Assembly: GCA_965644295.1 (NCBI GenBank)
Contig: CBFFRP010000423.1
Location: 248,001-312,000, forward strand
Origin: Paraphysomonas bandaiensis
Lineage: Eukaryota > Chrysophyceae
Direction of reading: 5' to 3'
DNA length: 64,000 bases
The notes under the pieces were generated by a model. That model saw nothing but the letters and a program-made list of their open reading frames with translations. It made no database searches and was not told the origin of the DNA. Numbering within the stretch: position 1 is the stretch's first letter; every line of letters starts with the position of its first letter. Shown in pieces: positions 24,670 through 36,407 of the stretch. Both the position numbers and the translations under genes were made by a program.

Positions 24670-25804
24670 GTTTCCTTCGACCCCGCTTCAAATCTAAGAA
24701 GAGCGCAAGTAGTCGTCATTGTTTCATTTAACATGACGATTACTGCATGCTGAAATCAGTTGAAAGTTGTTTTCGTGTTGTGCGAAATGTTAGCATATTG
24801 TAATAATTTTATTATTCCTTACTTTCGTTGTTATCGCTTTTTGCTGTGAGTCAGATGTTCTCTAGTTCAGTCGGCATATATAGAAACGGTGAAGAAATTA
24901 GCAGAATGTGTTGTTCTTGAGGATGTCGAGGAGCCAAATAGTCCTGTTTCTGGTAACAAGAGGGTGCCCACATAATATATAGTAAATAGTAAATAGTAAA
25001 GTAATACATGATTTTCTTGCCAAAATTTTGTTCACAGTTCACAACCAGTGATAGAAATCGCGTACTATGTAATATAACTAAGTGTGAATAGAAGTAAGTG
25101 TTACAGTTGTTACTAAGTGTGTATGTTATACTTGTTGCAGTACTAGTCACCTAAAATAAATGTAACAAATCGTCAATTACGTGGATACCATTTAATTATT
25201 ACAAAATACTGATGATATGATAACGAGATGATGCGAATTACAAACATAAGTATCGCATAGCTATACGACAAATCCCGCGTAATATTAGCAACACGTGTGG
25301 GGCGGCAACAGAATCTGCACGTGATCCATGGTACAGTTACGTTGGTACACGGGTAAGGGTGGTAGAATCAGCGCAAAGTATCGGTGTTATATGTGGTGTA
25401 CCAGCGAGCCTATACTATGGCCACATTGTCCAATGCTGTCTCCAGTAAGTAATAAATATAAATAAATAGTACCGCGAACCGCTACTCAGTACTAGTGAGC
25501 ACGAGGAATACTTGTTCTTATCGATGTGTCCTATATATACACTGTGTGACCGTGTAGTTAGCAATTGTTGCCAAGTGAATCGCTACAATTAGATTTTACA
25601 TATTCATTATACTAGTAAAACATTCACTACTACTTGATTTTATAGTCTTATGCTTGCAGCTAACCATATTCAGCAACAGTAGAGTTATCGGAGGTTGTTG
25701 GATTAGAGTATTAGTGTAATGCTGATATAAGCTACCCGAACACAAGTAATGTCAAGTCAGCACACGCCAAAAGTAAACAAAGATAACTACAACTGGTTCC
25801 TCGT
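24670..25804. other. intergenic region containing one dispersed repeat copy
   Basis: Space between the convergent zinc-finger and RPS8 genes. Apart from the repeat at 25236-25397 it shows no coding signal. Both 3' UTRs should lie here. Confidence 0.55.
25236..25397 (-). repeat. dispersed repeat, copy A (minus orientation)
   Basis: Read on the minus strand this shares GCTGATTCTACCACCC, CCAACGTAAC, GCGGGATTTGTC and TATAGCTATGC, in that order, with 37027-37157 on the plus strand. The copy here carries about 30 extra internal bases including two CACGTG-like boxes. It is a low-copy interspersed family with no coding capacity. Confidence 0.75.
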
Positions 25805-26609
25805 TTACTTTCCGCTGCCCTTCTTACGCTTGAGCATCTTGGCGTAGAACTCAAGCTCCTTGCCCTCAAGGATGTATCCGTCGCAACGTCCGGACTGACC
25901 AGGACGGGAAGAGATGCAGGCCAAGAGGCGGCCAGAGCTGAAAGCATCATCAAGAGCGGGGTCAAGGGTGCGGGTCTTCTGTCTCTCGGCGAGCTTTCTC
26001 TCAAGACTACGAGATCTCTTAACAGCAGCCTATATAAACGGCACCGATATAAACATCTTGTATTTATAATTGTATAGAACGTGTACCTCATCCTCGGCAG
26101 CTCCGGCCTTCTTAGCCTTCTTGACACCGACCTTAACACCGTAGTGCTGCTCGTACCAAGCACGGAAGGGGGTGGCATCGATCTGGACAATAGAGTTCTT
26201 GACTAAGGTCTTGGTACGCACCAACTCGTTATTGGAAGCGTTATATACGACATCCAGCACACGAGTCTTTCTGGTGCAGACTATAGAAATCGAATACATA
26301 AATAACAATATGGTACATATGCATTAGCAGTAAATACCTTCACTTCCCCAAGAAAAGTTACCAGAATCGAGTCTCATGGCACGGAACTTGAGGTTACCAC
26401 CTCTGCAACGAACAGGGTGGATTCTCTGAGGGCCAAGCTTAGTGTTGGCAGGGGGTCTGCCAAGTTCATACTGCCTCTTCTTCTTAAGATTGGCTTTTCT
26501 GCCACCAGTGGCTCGGCGTTTGTGTCTGCTGTCACGAGAAATTCCTATACATCACATGAAACATAGAAAATTAATTACAAGACATTATCTAAACATGTCT
26601 CATACCCAT
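25805..26609 (-). CDS. RPS8: 40S ribosomal protein eS8 (RPS8)
   Basis: Small-subunit ribosomal protein. Four exons (26609-26606, 26544-26338, 26280-26087, 26029-25805) total 209 aa, close to the usual 200-208. The first exon is only ATGG, so the initiator Met and the first base of Gly2 sit alone before the intron, a common ribosomal-protein layout. Conserved blocks: [73 protein letters not shown] and the terminal [15 protein letters not shown]. Codon use is noticeably more biased to C-ended codons (AAG, CTC, GCC) than the neighbours, as expected for a highly expressed gene. It is divergent with ORC4, 417 bp apart. Confidence 0.98.
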
Positions 26610-27026
26610 ATTCAAGCTACCTCCTTTCCAACAATTAAATAACTTACTTGATTATATGTCTATATAGAGGGTGGCTTATAACTGAGGGCTAGACCACTAA
26701 TATAAGGAAGCGATTGGAGTGGAATCTCGAAGAGACATGTTTTCAGTTTTGAGTTTTTTTTTTCTGAACTGTGTTTTTTTTATTTGACTGTATGTAGAGC
26801 GATATGTAGATTTTATAGTGTATGGAGTTTGAGGCGCTGATGAATAAAAAAGCAGGGTTTATATGCACATAATATTGACTTATTGGCAAAAAAGACCATT
26901 TTTAGCACATTGGTATGAAGAGAGCTGAGAAATATATAAACTTAAGGGGAGGATATCTATGGCATTACTTGTTGCATAATTCCACTTGCAACAGACAATC
27001 ATTCCAATAACAACCCTATCTTTGCA
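26610..27026. promoter_or_regulatory. bidirectional upstream region of RPS8 (-) and ORC4 (+)
   Basis: A 417-bp space between start codons. It contains pyrimidine- and T-rich runs (TTTTTTTTTTCTG near 26755, read from the plus strand) and a GGGAGG near 26947. No TATA box can be assigned with confidence. Confidence 0.45.
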
Positions 27027-28953
27027 ATGTCAAGGAGTCCCCTGAAACGTTCCCGTCAGGAATCATGCAATCAAAGTCCATCATATGTTGATATTGCAAC
27101 TGTCCGAAGTGTATTATTTAATCAAATAAATAGTAACAATTCAGCTGAATCTCTCGGTCGTGATACATCATCCGAAGAGAAAAAGATCAGAGGTATATTA
27201 GACGCATGTTTCTTGCAGAAAGTTAGTGGGTCGGTGCTGGTGATTGGTCCCGAAGGTGGTGGTAAACGGAGTATGGTGAGACGTGTGGTGAATAGTTACC
27301 GTACACCAGAAGAAGAAGATGTTAGGATCGCGGAGATCAAGGGCCTGGCATGTACCAGTGATCAGGATGCATTAGTTTCGCTTGCTAAGCAGTTAGGCAT
27401 GACAACGTCGTCGGATAACTTTAATGTTAGTGTAGAAGCTATTCAAGCCCATTTCAAAGTGAGTTATTTGCTGCTTGCAAATATTGAACTGCGTACTATG
27501 CTCACGATTAACATTAAGCACCAGCATACTCTAGAATCTATGTTGTTAACATAAACGCATTTCTTTCAGCAATCAAGATTTAAAAGCTTTCCTACCATAC
27601 TTCTAATTGAAGATATTGATGAGTTCACAAGAGCATCCAGACAAGTCCTGCTGTATACTTTATTGGATCTACTCCACCGCAACGACTTCTACTATGTGGT
27701 GAGTTCTAATTTGACACATTTATATTGCAGCGAAAATTATGCTTATCTGCTGACATATACATGTCTGTACGTATTTGTTTTCGCCTTTTCTGACTGTGGA
27801 TTAATCCCAACAGGTTATAGGACTGACCCACCGGGCCGATATAACGCTACTGCTAGAGAAACGAGTAAAAAGTCGTCTCAACGCCCAGTGTGTATATCTA
27901 AAGCAGTCGAACGCTAGTGATATTAGAGAGGTAAATATCACTTCCTTCTTCTGGTAGTTATAACGTGGTATTGTAGGGTATGTTGAATAAACTACAGCTT
28001 CCTGTGCCGAGTGAGGATAGCAGTGGATACGATGAAGCTTATAGAGACAAATTTAATGCAACTGTAATCATGCTGCTCGGTTCAACAGATACTTCCGGTG
28101 ATGAAACAATATATAGTTTAATTCGAAGAGCTGTGGCGTGGGGCAGAAGTTCCAGGTATTTTTTGTCATATATATAGTGGGGTGTAATCCTATGTACAGA
28201 TTCTTTATGCTAGTGGCAAGTATGGCAGTGTCACGTCTGTCTGATACTTCACCTTTTTTGACGAAATCACTTCTCGAGGACTGCTTTGATCAAATGGTAT
28301 GTATGATACGGCTTTTGCTGTCGTGTAATGTGTGTGGGCTTTATTTCAGCAAGTCCCATCAACGGTTTTGAGCACCCTGCAGAACCTTCCTCTCATTGGC
28401 GTCTATGTAATCATTGCTGTACTTCGCCTGCTATTACGTGCATCCGACCGTAAATCTCCTGCTACCTCCAGTAGTTCAGGTACAGCTCATGGACGTATAA
28501 AGGGCCTAAAAGGAAGACGTGCTGTTCGGGGGTGCAACGTGGAGCAGGTGATAAATGAGGTAGAAAGAATCACTGGATTAATTAAGCGAAAGGTATGCAT
28601 GTTATTTTTCTGTATCTCATAACCACATATATTCTTGTGAAAAGATTCTAGTGAAGCGTAATATTGTTGAGACTATTATTTCCCTGGCGGAAGACACTTC
28701 TCTTTTAACTCTTTCGAATGGCAAAGCTTTCAACTCCAGTCGCTTAAATGTACACAATAAATGTAGTCCAGTAATGGAAACCACTCAAATTACGATTACG
28801 GCCACACTTATGGAATTTGAGGTCGCTTTTCGAAGCACAGAATTGCGGCTACCTGATAGGCTAAGGAGGGCCGTCCTTGAACCCATGGATCCAGTTTCGG
28901 TACCAATGGCGAGCACTTCGGAAATAGATTCCACTGGGGCATTGGTACTGTAG
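27027..28953 (+). CDS. ORC4: origin recognition complex subunit 4
   Basis: ORC4 is an AAA+ subunit of the complex that loads MCM2-7. Seven exons (27027-27458, 27570-27698, 27814-27930, 27977-28155, 28200-28296, 28350-28592, 28645-28953) give 501 aa, near the family's 430-530. Walker A is GPEGGGKRS at residues 74-82 and Walker B is ILLIEDIDEF at about 154-163. The sensor/arginine region VIGLTHRADITLLLEKRVKSR is the best identifying block; it closely parallels animal ORC4. The C-terminal part should form the winged helix. A short N-terminal Ser/Arg-rich tail precedes the AAA+ core. It is divergent with RPS8. Confidence 0.94.
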
Positions 28954-29472
28954 CTTATAGGAGGAACGTGTAGAAGTATGGAATGTATTGCAAGTTGTAA
29001 GTGCATGGAGTATGGAGTATACCTTTACAGCACTTTTTTGTTAATGTTAAATGACGTGATTTGCTAAATGTGTGTTACTTGTACTATTGTAATTTAATAT
29101 AGCGTTTTAGTCACGTTTTAATTGTGGCAGGAGAAATGTGGCGGTGTATGTAATATGTAAGAGTTAGTATTGGTACGATTTAGGTATATTGGTAAGACAA
29201 TGCAGAAGCTGTGACATATTTTACATGAGAGGCATCTCCCGTTGACATAGCAATTAGTCTTTAATATAGACATGTTGGCACTGTCTGCTTCACAATGTGG
29301 GTGTGCTAGATCATTGATCAGACACAAGACAATGGAAAGAAATGTCATGAAGGTATTTGTTATTATTATACTGAAAGGCAAAAGATACTAGCACCAGCTA
29401 TAGCTATCAAAGCCCAATTTACTACATTCATTCACTAACCCATATTATTAATAAGATACGAGTGCTCGATGT

Positions 29473-29913
29473 TCACTCCTGTTTAGCAACTTTTTGTTTC
29501 GGTGCTTCCTGAGACTCGCCCTTTCTCTTGTTCGAAGAGGTTTCCTCATCATTGGCACTATCTTCATCATCCTCCTCACTTTCCTCTTCATCTTCTTCTT
29601 CGCTGTCATCGTCCTCATCAAACTCGTCCTCTTCTTCTGGAAGCCCTTCAAAATCATCGTCTTCTTCCTCAGAATTCTAGAACATAATCATTAAAGTCTT
29701 TATTTGCAAATCACATATTGTACTTACGAAGTTTCCAGCATATAGATTCTTGAGAGTAGGGTTCTGTCCGTCATCATCATCATCTTCTTCAGATTCATCC
29801 TCTGAATCCTCATCCCCTAACTCAATCTCAGCCTCTTCATTCTCTTCCTCTTCTTCTTCTTCTTCTGAAGACCTACGATCCTCATTTTCCTCACCAGAAC
29901 CTGAATCTGACAT
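29473..29913 (-). CDS. small, highly acidic, probably nuclear protein
   Basis: Two exons (29913-29728, 29676-29473; 51-nt intron) give 129 aa. More than half of the residues are Asp, Glu or Ser, in long runs. The only non-acidic island is NPTLKNLYAGNF at the exon junction, followed by FEGLPEEEDEFDED; the C-terminus has a basic patch (SSNKRKGESQEAPKQKVAKQE minus its last residues) that may be a nuclear localisation signal. The composition resembles histone-chaperone or nucleolar acidic proteins, but no family can be named. Confidence 0.75.
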
Positions 29914-30158
29914 ATCTATACACTCACTTGATTGATTGCTATGTATATATGAATGATATGATGCAAGTTGTGCAGCAGATTTCTATATAGAAAGAACCCA
30001 GTCATCACTTGCATGTTACATTCAAAAAAAAAAAATAGCGAGCGATCACATTGATTGACAGATACACTACATACCTACTACTTATATAGTATCCTCAAGG
30101 GGCATGATGAGTTGCTGTGTGTATATGTATACTACGTTGTACGGTAGATATACTGCTG

Positions 30159-30310
30159 TAGGAATTCTGTCTATGGGAATAAGTCGATCCAGCAAAAAAA
30201 TCCAGGCTTTTTTGATGCATGTTGTTTTTTGACGAATATATTTCAGAGAAATGACGAAAAAAGGTCGATTTTTTTGCTGGATCGACTTATTCCCACAGAC
30301 GGAATTCCTA
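30159..30310. mobile_element. MITE with 40+ bp terminal inverted repeats and TA ends
   Basis: A 152-bp element. The left end TAGGAATTCTGTCTATGGGA and the right end, read on the other strand, TAGGAATTCCGTCTGTGGGA, match with two differences and continue identically through ATAAGTCGATCCAGC and an A7 tract, about 42 bp in all. TA at both outer ends fits a Tc1/mariner-type target duplication. The central 68 bp are AT-rich and non-coding. It sits in the spacer between the acidic protein gene and the DUF4282-like gene, so it could affect either promoter. The whole unit can fold as a long hairpin. Confidence 0.88.
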
Positions 30311-30753
30311 TGAGGGTCCATAGAGGTAGGTGGGTATGGAGTAGGGTTGGTTAGGATATAATCTGCTGATGATGATAGCATATGACATCAACTGTCCAGA
30401 TGATCTGCTGCTCCTGATAATATGTTTTTTACTTCCTGTCCTCCTTAAATTTAACATTTTTGTCCTCTATCATACATAGAATCATAGTAATTCCTACAGT
30501 CTTAAATATTCCACAATATTTTTGTCATCTTTGTAAAAAAATATTAACATGTACATACATTTGTATGGTCCTATGCACACTGCTGTATGTATATATAGAG
30601 AGAGAGAGCGAGTGTATATACATGCATATGATCAACAGTAACATCCATCTACTTAAACACTCATGCATACAAACAGAATCTAAACTTAAATATTCTTTCT
30701 TATTTATTAATTCCTTGTATTTAATCTTTTATTACCATACATTTATTAGAAGA

Positions 30754-31282
30754 ATGCATACAAGTAGACGGTTTTATTCATCATTACCAGAGTTTATGCC
30801 TGGACATGAGACCATCACACGGTATACACTATACAATAGATTACTAACATACAATTCATTTTATTAATGAAATTATATAGACAAGATACGAGTTTTCTTC
30901 AACTTTTTAGTTTTGTTAACTGGCAAGGTGTGGGTCTTGTGAGGTGAGGACATGACCATTCTTGTCCTTACAATATTAACCTGTCTATAGATATTTATAC
31001 TGGATTGGTATGTGGGTAATTGGTCTTTTCAATCTGGCTTTATTTATCAGTGGTCTTGCATCTGGTAATCCGGGTGCCATAATAGCTGTACTTGTATTTG
31101 TGCCGATATTTAGCTTGGCTGAATTAATTATACTCAGAATAGTGTGCGAAATTTCCGTAGTACTTCTACTGTTTCCGTACTACTTTAAGCACTCCGGGGG
31201 TTCAAGTCATTCAGTCACTGTTATAGAAGACCCCAATGATGACGGTGATATGGATGTATCGGTACATAGTAATATGGCATAA
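30754..31282 (+). CDS. DUF4282-like small membrane protein
   Basis: Three exons (30754-30821, 30881-30943, 30991-31282) give 140 aa. After a soluble N-terminus (HTSRRFYSSLPEFMPGHE) comes LQLFSFVNWQGVGLVRYLYW, a first transmembrane helix (IGMWVIGLFNLALFISGLA), a short GNPG turn, and a second helix running into LAELIILRIVCEISVVLLLF. The motif order FxxLFxF, then helix, then LRIxCE is that of DUF4282 proteins, which are mostly bacterial but occur in protists. The tail is acidic (EDPNDDGDMDVS). Function unknown. Confidence 0.7.
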
Positions 31283-31520
31283 CATAGAATTATAGCTAGT
31301 AGACCCATCATTCTGGTGATAATTCATGATTGTAATAAGCATGGTTAGGTATAATGACTTTAGTAGATCAACTAAACTTCTGAGTGCTTCGCTTGTAGTG
31401 AATTTGTCGACTGAAGATCGCGCAGCCGGACAGTACGACATGAGGAATTCAGTACAGCGCAGTTAGATTTAGATGTAAACCTTATAATAGTTCCAGCGAG
31501 CAGAACCAGGAAACAAAACA

Positions 31521-31627
31521 CTAAAGTTTAAAGATTATTAAGTAGCTCTAAATTATGAGGAGCCTTACTTTTACGCAATCAGTCATAATAATCTTAGCTC
31601 TACTTAATAAGCAATCTTTAAACTTTA
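31521..31627. repeat. imperfect inverted repeat (hairpin)
   Basis: CTAAAGTTTAAAGATTATTA at 31521 and its near-complement (AATAAGCAATCTTTAAACTT, ending about 31627) frame about 42 bp. With the adjoining AGTAGCTCTAA arm the stem spans about 31 bp with a 2-base bulge. Could be a small MITE or a transcript hairpin; no flanking duplication was recognised. Confidence 0.6.
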
Positions 31628-31807
31628 AAGATTACTGCAAATGCTACATACATGCTGTAGTATCACGTTTAGCATTTCAATTTAACAAACTATTGTTAAA
31701 CGCTACAAAAGCTACTCAAGCTCAAAGGTGCAAGTACTTTCGCTTTATCACTCAAAGCAAACGTAGTGAGAAACCAGAATGTTGATGTACTTCAGGATAT
31801 AAAGTCC

Positions 31808-32187
31808 TTAAGGTGAACAGCCCGGGTGCTTGACTTCAGTTTGCTTGTTAAGCCGGTTATCATCAATAAAGCGCTTCGCTGTGTTGACATCCTGAACTAA
31901 ATCCTCACTACATTGACGCTAAAAAGAATTTGTGATGAGTATGAAATTGTGGAGAGCGAGCTGATGTTCACCTGCATTATAATTTTATAGACACATATTG
32001 AAAGAATTTCAAGTTTTGCAGCAATTTTACTTGTAATAATACGTAATACTTCAGAATCAAACCTGCATGATCGAACCCCATCTGCTTTATTAATGATCTT
32101 TCTTACGGAGCCACTAGCATTCTTTAGAGTTCGCAATTAGCGGAACATATTCACCAGGCTTGAATACCAATTTGAACAAAATATCAT
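31808..32187 (-). CDS. small putative histone-fold protein
   Basis: Exons 32187-32168, 32113-31972 and 31918-31808 (introns 54 and 53 nt) give an in-frame 90-residue protein. The predicted pattern is a short helix (GSVRKIINKADGVRSCRF), a long helix of about 27 residues (SEVLRIITSKIAAKLEILSI and on), then a loop and a third helix (LVQDVNTAKRFIDDN). This short-long-short arrangement with RF/D before helix 2 and DV-x2-A at helix 3 is that of a single histone fold, as in CENP-W, CENP-X and similar small subunits. The fold call is inference from pattern alone; the first exon (20 nt) is less certain than the other two. Confidence 0.45.
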
Positions 32188-32724
32188 AACAGGCTAAAAA
32201 ATTGAAGGCTAGCACAACCAATGGGCGGAAGAGGCCGGCAAATCAAATTACAACCCTAATCAAACTATTATACGTACTCAAAATTATAAATATTTTAATT
32301 AATTGAAACAGCTTGCAGTCAACTATAATTGCAATTAATATTTCAATTGTAGGCGTAGATTATCGTAACCATATGGGTCACGTGTTATGGTTTACTTGCT
32401 TGAAAGACACCCAAGGAATACGCCGGAATTCAATTGGGTATTGGGTGTCGCTTGTTTTAGTTATCACTATCACTACAGCAGACAGTAGGGCATGTCTCGG
32501 AGAATGGTATAGATATTATTGTAGTAATCGCTGTCATACAATGAAATTCGTCTATGACATTAATACAGAATCTACAATATATCTAGCTAATTAAGAGCTC
32601 TCTAGTTTTCAATCCATGCAAAGTGTCCCAGTGCATCCACATACATACACTATGCTCACTATACTACAACGAAATACTCCATTTTATTTACACAACACTC
32701 TATAGAAACATCCATGTTCGGCTT
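32188..32724. other. intergenic region, unassigned
   Basis: Contains a plus-strand open frame at 32313-32594 (starting MQSTIIAINISIVGVDYRNH if its non-ATG start is used) without recognisable domain or splice context. A local inverted repeat, GACACCCAA then TTGGGTGTC, sits at about 32406-32451. Not called as a gene. Confidence 0.4.
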
Positions 32725-35700
32725 TTATGAGTCCCCGTCAGGAACTAGCACATCACCTAAAAGCTCCATCCTCTTCTTAACTTTAACCTCCCTCTCTAAG
32801 TCGTTCATACTGCTATAGGCCTCATGTAGCAAATGCTTCATTCTTTTTGTTCCCATGCCCCTAAAGAATTCCTGGAATCCTGTTTTCGTTCGTAGAAGAG
32901 GGACCGCCTTTGGAGGCTGACGTAACATCGTGATCAGCGCCTCATCAGTGAAGCTAACCCCACCACCATTCTCCCTATTAGGCGCACTACTTCGAACATT
33001 GTCCTGACTACCTTTCTTTTCTTGATCTATGGGCTTTTGGCTAACCTTGGATATAGTGGAATGGATAGCATCATCGGTGAAGCTACTTCTGGAAGGGATA
33101 CTCACCCCACTATTAGCAACCTCACATCTGGGCATTAGCAAAAGAGTATCAGTCGAATTGTGATCTTTTTGAGATGAGGAACTCCTAGTAGAGTTGCTGT
33201 TAATGCCACATTTCTCAACATTGTTGTCAAAGAAAGCAACATCGTTCTCTTCATATGCCTCCGACGAATCTGCAGCAGCCATGATGTAGTCTCCAAACAT
33301 GGCAGTATTGTCATCCATATGTGTGGGATCGATGTTGCCAGAAATTGACGTCGCTGAACTGCTTTCATCCGTACGTGTGCACTACAAAATATACAGTTAC
33401 ATTCCACATCGCAAATATATCTACAGGGGAGATCAGCTCACCATGTGTAGTATCTTGTCACGAGATAGTATTTTGCTCTGCGAGGAACTTCTGTCTGAAC
33501 TACTGCTAATCGTTTCTAAATCTCGAGGATTAGTCGTAGATGACCTAAATCCACAGAGCGCATTGGCACTATCACTCACGGGTTCATCGTCATCGTCCTC
33601 GGAGTCCATCTCCTCCACCCACTGATTTATGGCCGCTAGACTACCTTTAAGATCAAATCCTAGTGATCTTCCAGCCTATCATACATACTATAAAAATGAT
33701 TTAACGTAGTTACTTATATAAAACTTACAACATCAGACAACATTTTTCCTCGCTTTGTAGGCTGGGGACTAGATGAGGAGTCGCTGCTGCTTGCCCTTTC
33801 TAAAGAAGGGGGGAGTGAGGTCGGTAGCGGAGCTGTGCTGCTAAAAAGTTTCAGTCCACTGGTGGATGTCTTGTTTGTAACTACACTATCGGAACACATC
33901 TTTCTTCTGGACTCGTGGTCCACAGCAAGCTCCTCTTCATCCAACACACTGTTCTCATTAAACAACGAACCTCGAAACACACGATTGCGGTGCACTATAC
34001 TGCTAAACTTCCCAGCTCCATCGGTAGGCGAAGTAACGGAATCGCCTAAGGTCAACTTGCGAGGCCTTCGGAGTCGGGAATACCCCTCTTCATCGCTACT
34101 ATCATCGCTTACATCCCACACCGGAGCGGAGGTTTTCTTAGCAAGTCCCATTCCAATGCCTATGTCTGTATCGGCCTTGGTATGGGGAAGGTGTGTCTCT
34201 CTGGGATTGCTATCAGATCTCTCTGATCGGCTGGATTCACGGGACTGGGTGCGCGCTGATCCAATGCGTTGAGTAAGGTCATTAACTGCCTGTTCATTAC
34301 CAGACACACTGGATAGCAGAACCTTGAACGGTGCCGAGGGAGCAGCTATTCCAACACCTTCTCCACTGCTATTGCTGCCGGTAGAAGCTGTGCTTTGCGG
34401 CCGGCTGCCGCTCTGAGGTCGGCTACCATTTTTCTGTAGCTGAGGGGAGGTAGGAGGAAGACCGTGTCTTGGACTGGGTGTACTTCTTTGGAGAGATCCT
34501 TTCGGCCACCTCTCACTCTCTTGTCCACCTCTATTATTCTGTGATTCAAAGGAGGTAGATGTGAGAGACTTAGGGACTACAGTAGCCACCACCTTGCTTT
34601 TCAGTTTAGGGGATGATGACGGGTGTGGGGCGCGCTTCAACTCATGTGACGTGATGTCTCCTTCCTTGTAGAACTGAGAAGAGGGTTTGGACCAGTCAGA
34701 TCCGTGTCCACTGCTATGTAATGCACTGTCGAGGGTAGATAAGGCACTTGTGTCAGTTTCATCATACAGAGGGCTCTCTCCACGAGAGCCTCCAGAAGGC
34801 AGCCGACGACGACGCATCGCAGTCGCCATATTACCTGAACAAATACTCTTAATTCTCATCCAGTAAACACTCGCAGAGAATTGTATTCAGTCCACTCCGT
34901 ACCTGCAAGGGCCATTCCTGTGCCATGCGTAAGATCACTTCCGGTGTCTGGGATTAGTCCGGGAGGTGCTGAAGCCGAAATAACTCTATTTACCGGAGAT
35001 TGAAAGTTGCAATATTCTCCTGGTAAACACTCATCTCCCATAATTGCCATCTCCATCCGCCTCTCGTCGTCCAGTTCTTCCTGTTCAAGCAACATAGCCG
35101 ACGCAGCTTCCAGAATCATTCCATTGGAAACTTTGCTTTTTGCACGTGCATCTACATCTACTCCGTCCAGAGTAATCAGCTGTGGGATCATTGAAGCAAC
35201 TACGAGACTATATTTAGGTGCCCGCTCTATTGGGTTACCAGACAATACTACGTGGTTTAACTGTGGACAGGATGACAGTGTGTCACAAATAGAGACATCT
35301 GATAGACAGTTTCCATGAAGATCCAGACTCTATAGATCATAATATATCAGACAGTTCTCTTCATTCAAAGCAATCCAACTCACCTTAATAGTTTCATGCA
35401 TGGCAAGAGCGGTTATATCTGAGATCATATTATCTCTGACAGATAGCTCCTTAAGACTAGTAAACATGCCAATTCCATCCAGTTCACATAAGCAGCAATT
35501 GTTTAATGATAATGATATTATTCGACGTAATCCTGTACCTAAATCACGTATGCATGATATCTGACTATGATCAAGAGTGAGATGCGTCATGTTGATAACG
35601 ATATCTCCTAAATCTAATAGAGACTGATAAGATGTATCTACAATCAGTGTTACATGTGTAAGATCATGTATATGATCAACACCACATGCATGTTTGATAT

Positions 35701-35854
35701 ACTCTTCTGTTATGATATTATCATAGATAGAATCTGATGTGTTCGTGTGAGATGATTGTGAATATGATGATGTGATTGAATGTAATGCAGTTGATGGTCG
35801 TGGTGTTGGATTTGTATGTGATGGTACAGATCGTATTCTTATTTCTGTTTCCAT
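32725..35854 (-). CDS. LRRC56: LRRC56, leucine-rich repeat flagellar protein
   Basis: LRRC56 (ODA8 in Chlamydomonas) acts with intraflagellar transport in maturation or delivery of outer dynein arms. Five exons (35854-35384, 35329-34903, 34834-33729, 33675-33442, 33381-32725) give 964 aa. LRRs occupy about residues 60-220: LTHLTLDHSQISCIRDLGTG, ISLSLNNCCLCELDGIGMF, LKELSVRDNMISDITAL, SLDLHGNCLSDVS, HVVLSGNPIERAPKY. The diagnostic SDLTHGTGMALAGN follows the repeats, as in animal LRRC56. The long middle is Ser-rich and low complexity. The C-terminus has a second conserved block, RTKTGFQEFFRGMGTKRMKH to KVKKRMELLGD. It is longer than the human protein (about 540) because of the linker. Confidence 0.9.
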
Positions 35855-36209
35855 TGAACTATACTATAGAATATATATAGAGATTCTCATATAAAGAATA
35901 CTTTATAAGAAATTTATTTGAAATTTATTTTGGAATATTATATACAAAAAATGATGGTAATTGTGATTTTTTTGGGGTTGTATTAAGAGTAATATGAGTG
36001 ATTGATGCAATTAGAGGGATGGTATAGTAGGAAGTGATTAATTGAATGGTTAAGTAAGTAGAATTATAAGGATAGTGTATGTACGTGTATTGTCATAGGT
36101 TACATTAGATGAGATATATACAGTAGTTGAAACATATGAAACATACGTAGATTTAAATATACTGTCCAATCACTGCATACTTGAAATACAGTCATCATAC
36201 GTAGATCTC
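35855..36209. other. intergenic region upstream of LRRC56
   Basis: AT-rich, no coding frame. It should hold the LRRC56 promoter; no element can be named. Confidence 0.45.
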
Positions 36210-36407
36210 ATTGGTATGTAGTGTTTACTTATTCTGCGTTTTCATTGGTCCGTTTTGTTTATTGGTATGCAGTGTTTACTTATCCTGTGTTTTAATTGGT
36301 CCGTAGTTCTTATTGGTATGCTGTATACATGAATACTATGTTTTCATTGGTCCGTTTTGTTTATTGGTATGCTGTATTTATCAGTACTGTGTTTTCATTG
36401 GCTACTC
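36210..36407 (+). repeat. four-copy 51-bp tandem repeat carrying paired ATTGG boxes
   Basis: Units begin at 36210, 36261, 36312 and 36363, exactly 51 bp apart, the fourth slightly short. Each starts ATTGGTATG and contains a second ATTGG about 34 bp later (TTTTCATTGGTCCG), so the array holds eight ATTGG pentamers, the complement of CCAAT. Unit ends (CCGTTTTGTTT) are well kept; the middle of each unit varies. Confidence 0.93.

Noticed and set aside
26280-26605. snoRNA genes inside RPS8 introns, as in vertebrates
   Set aside because: The introns are only about 57-61 nt and show no C/D or H/ACA box arrangement.
31555-31785. 76-codon plus-strand ORF next to the 31521 hairpin
   Set aside because: Its start overlaps the hairpin, it has no motif, and its composition matches background AT-rich DNA.
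32154-32180. CAGGCTTGAATACC as a third copy of the hAT-like end
   Set aside because: Only the first eight bases match well, no partner end was found, and it falls across the exon-intron boundary of the histone-fold gene.
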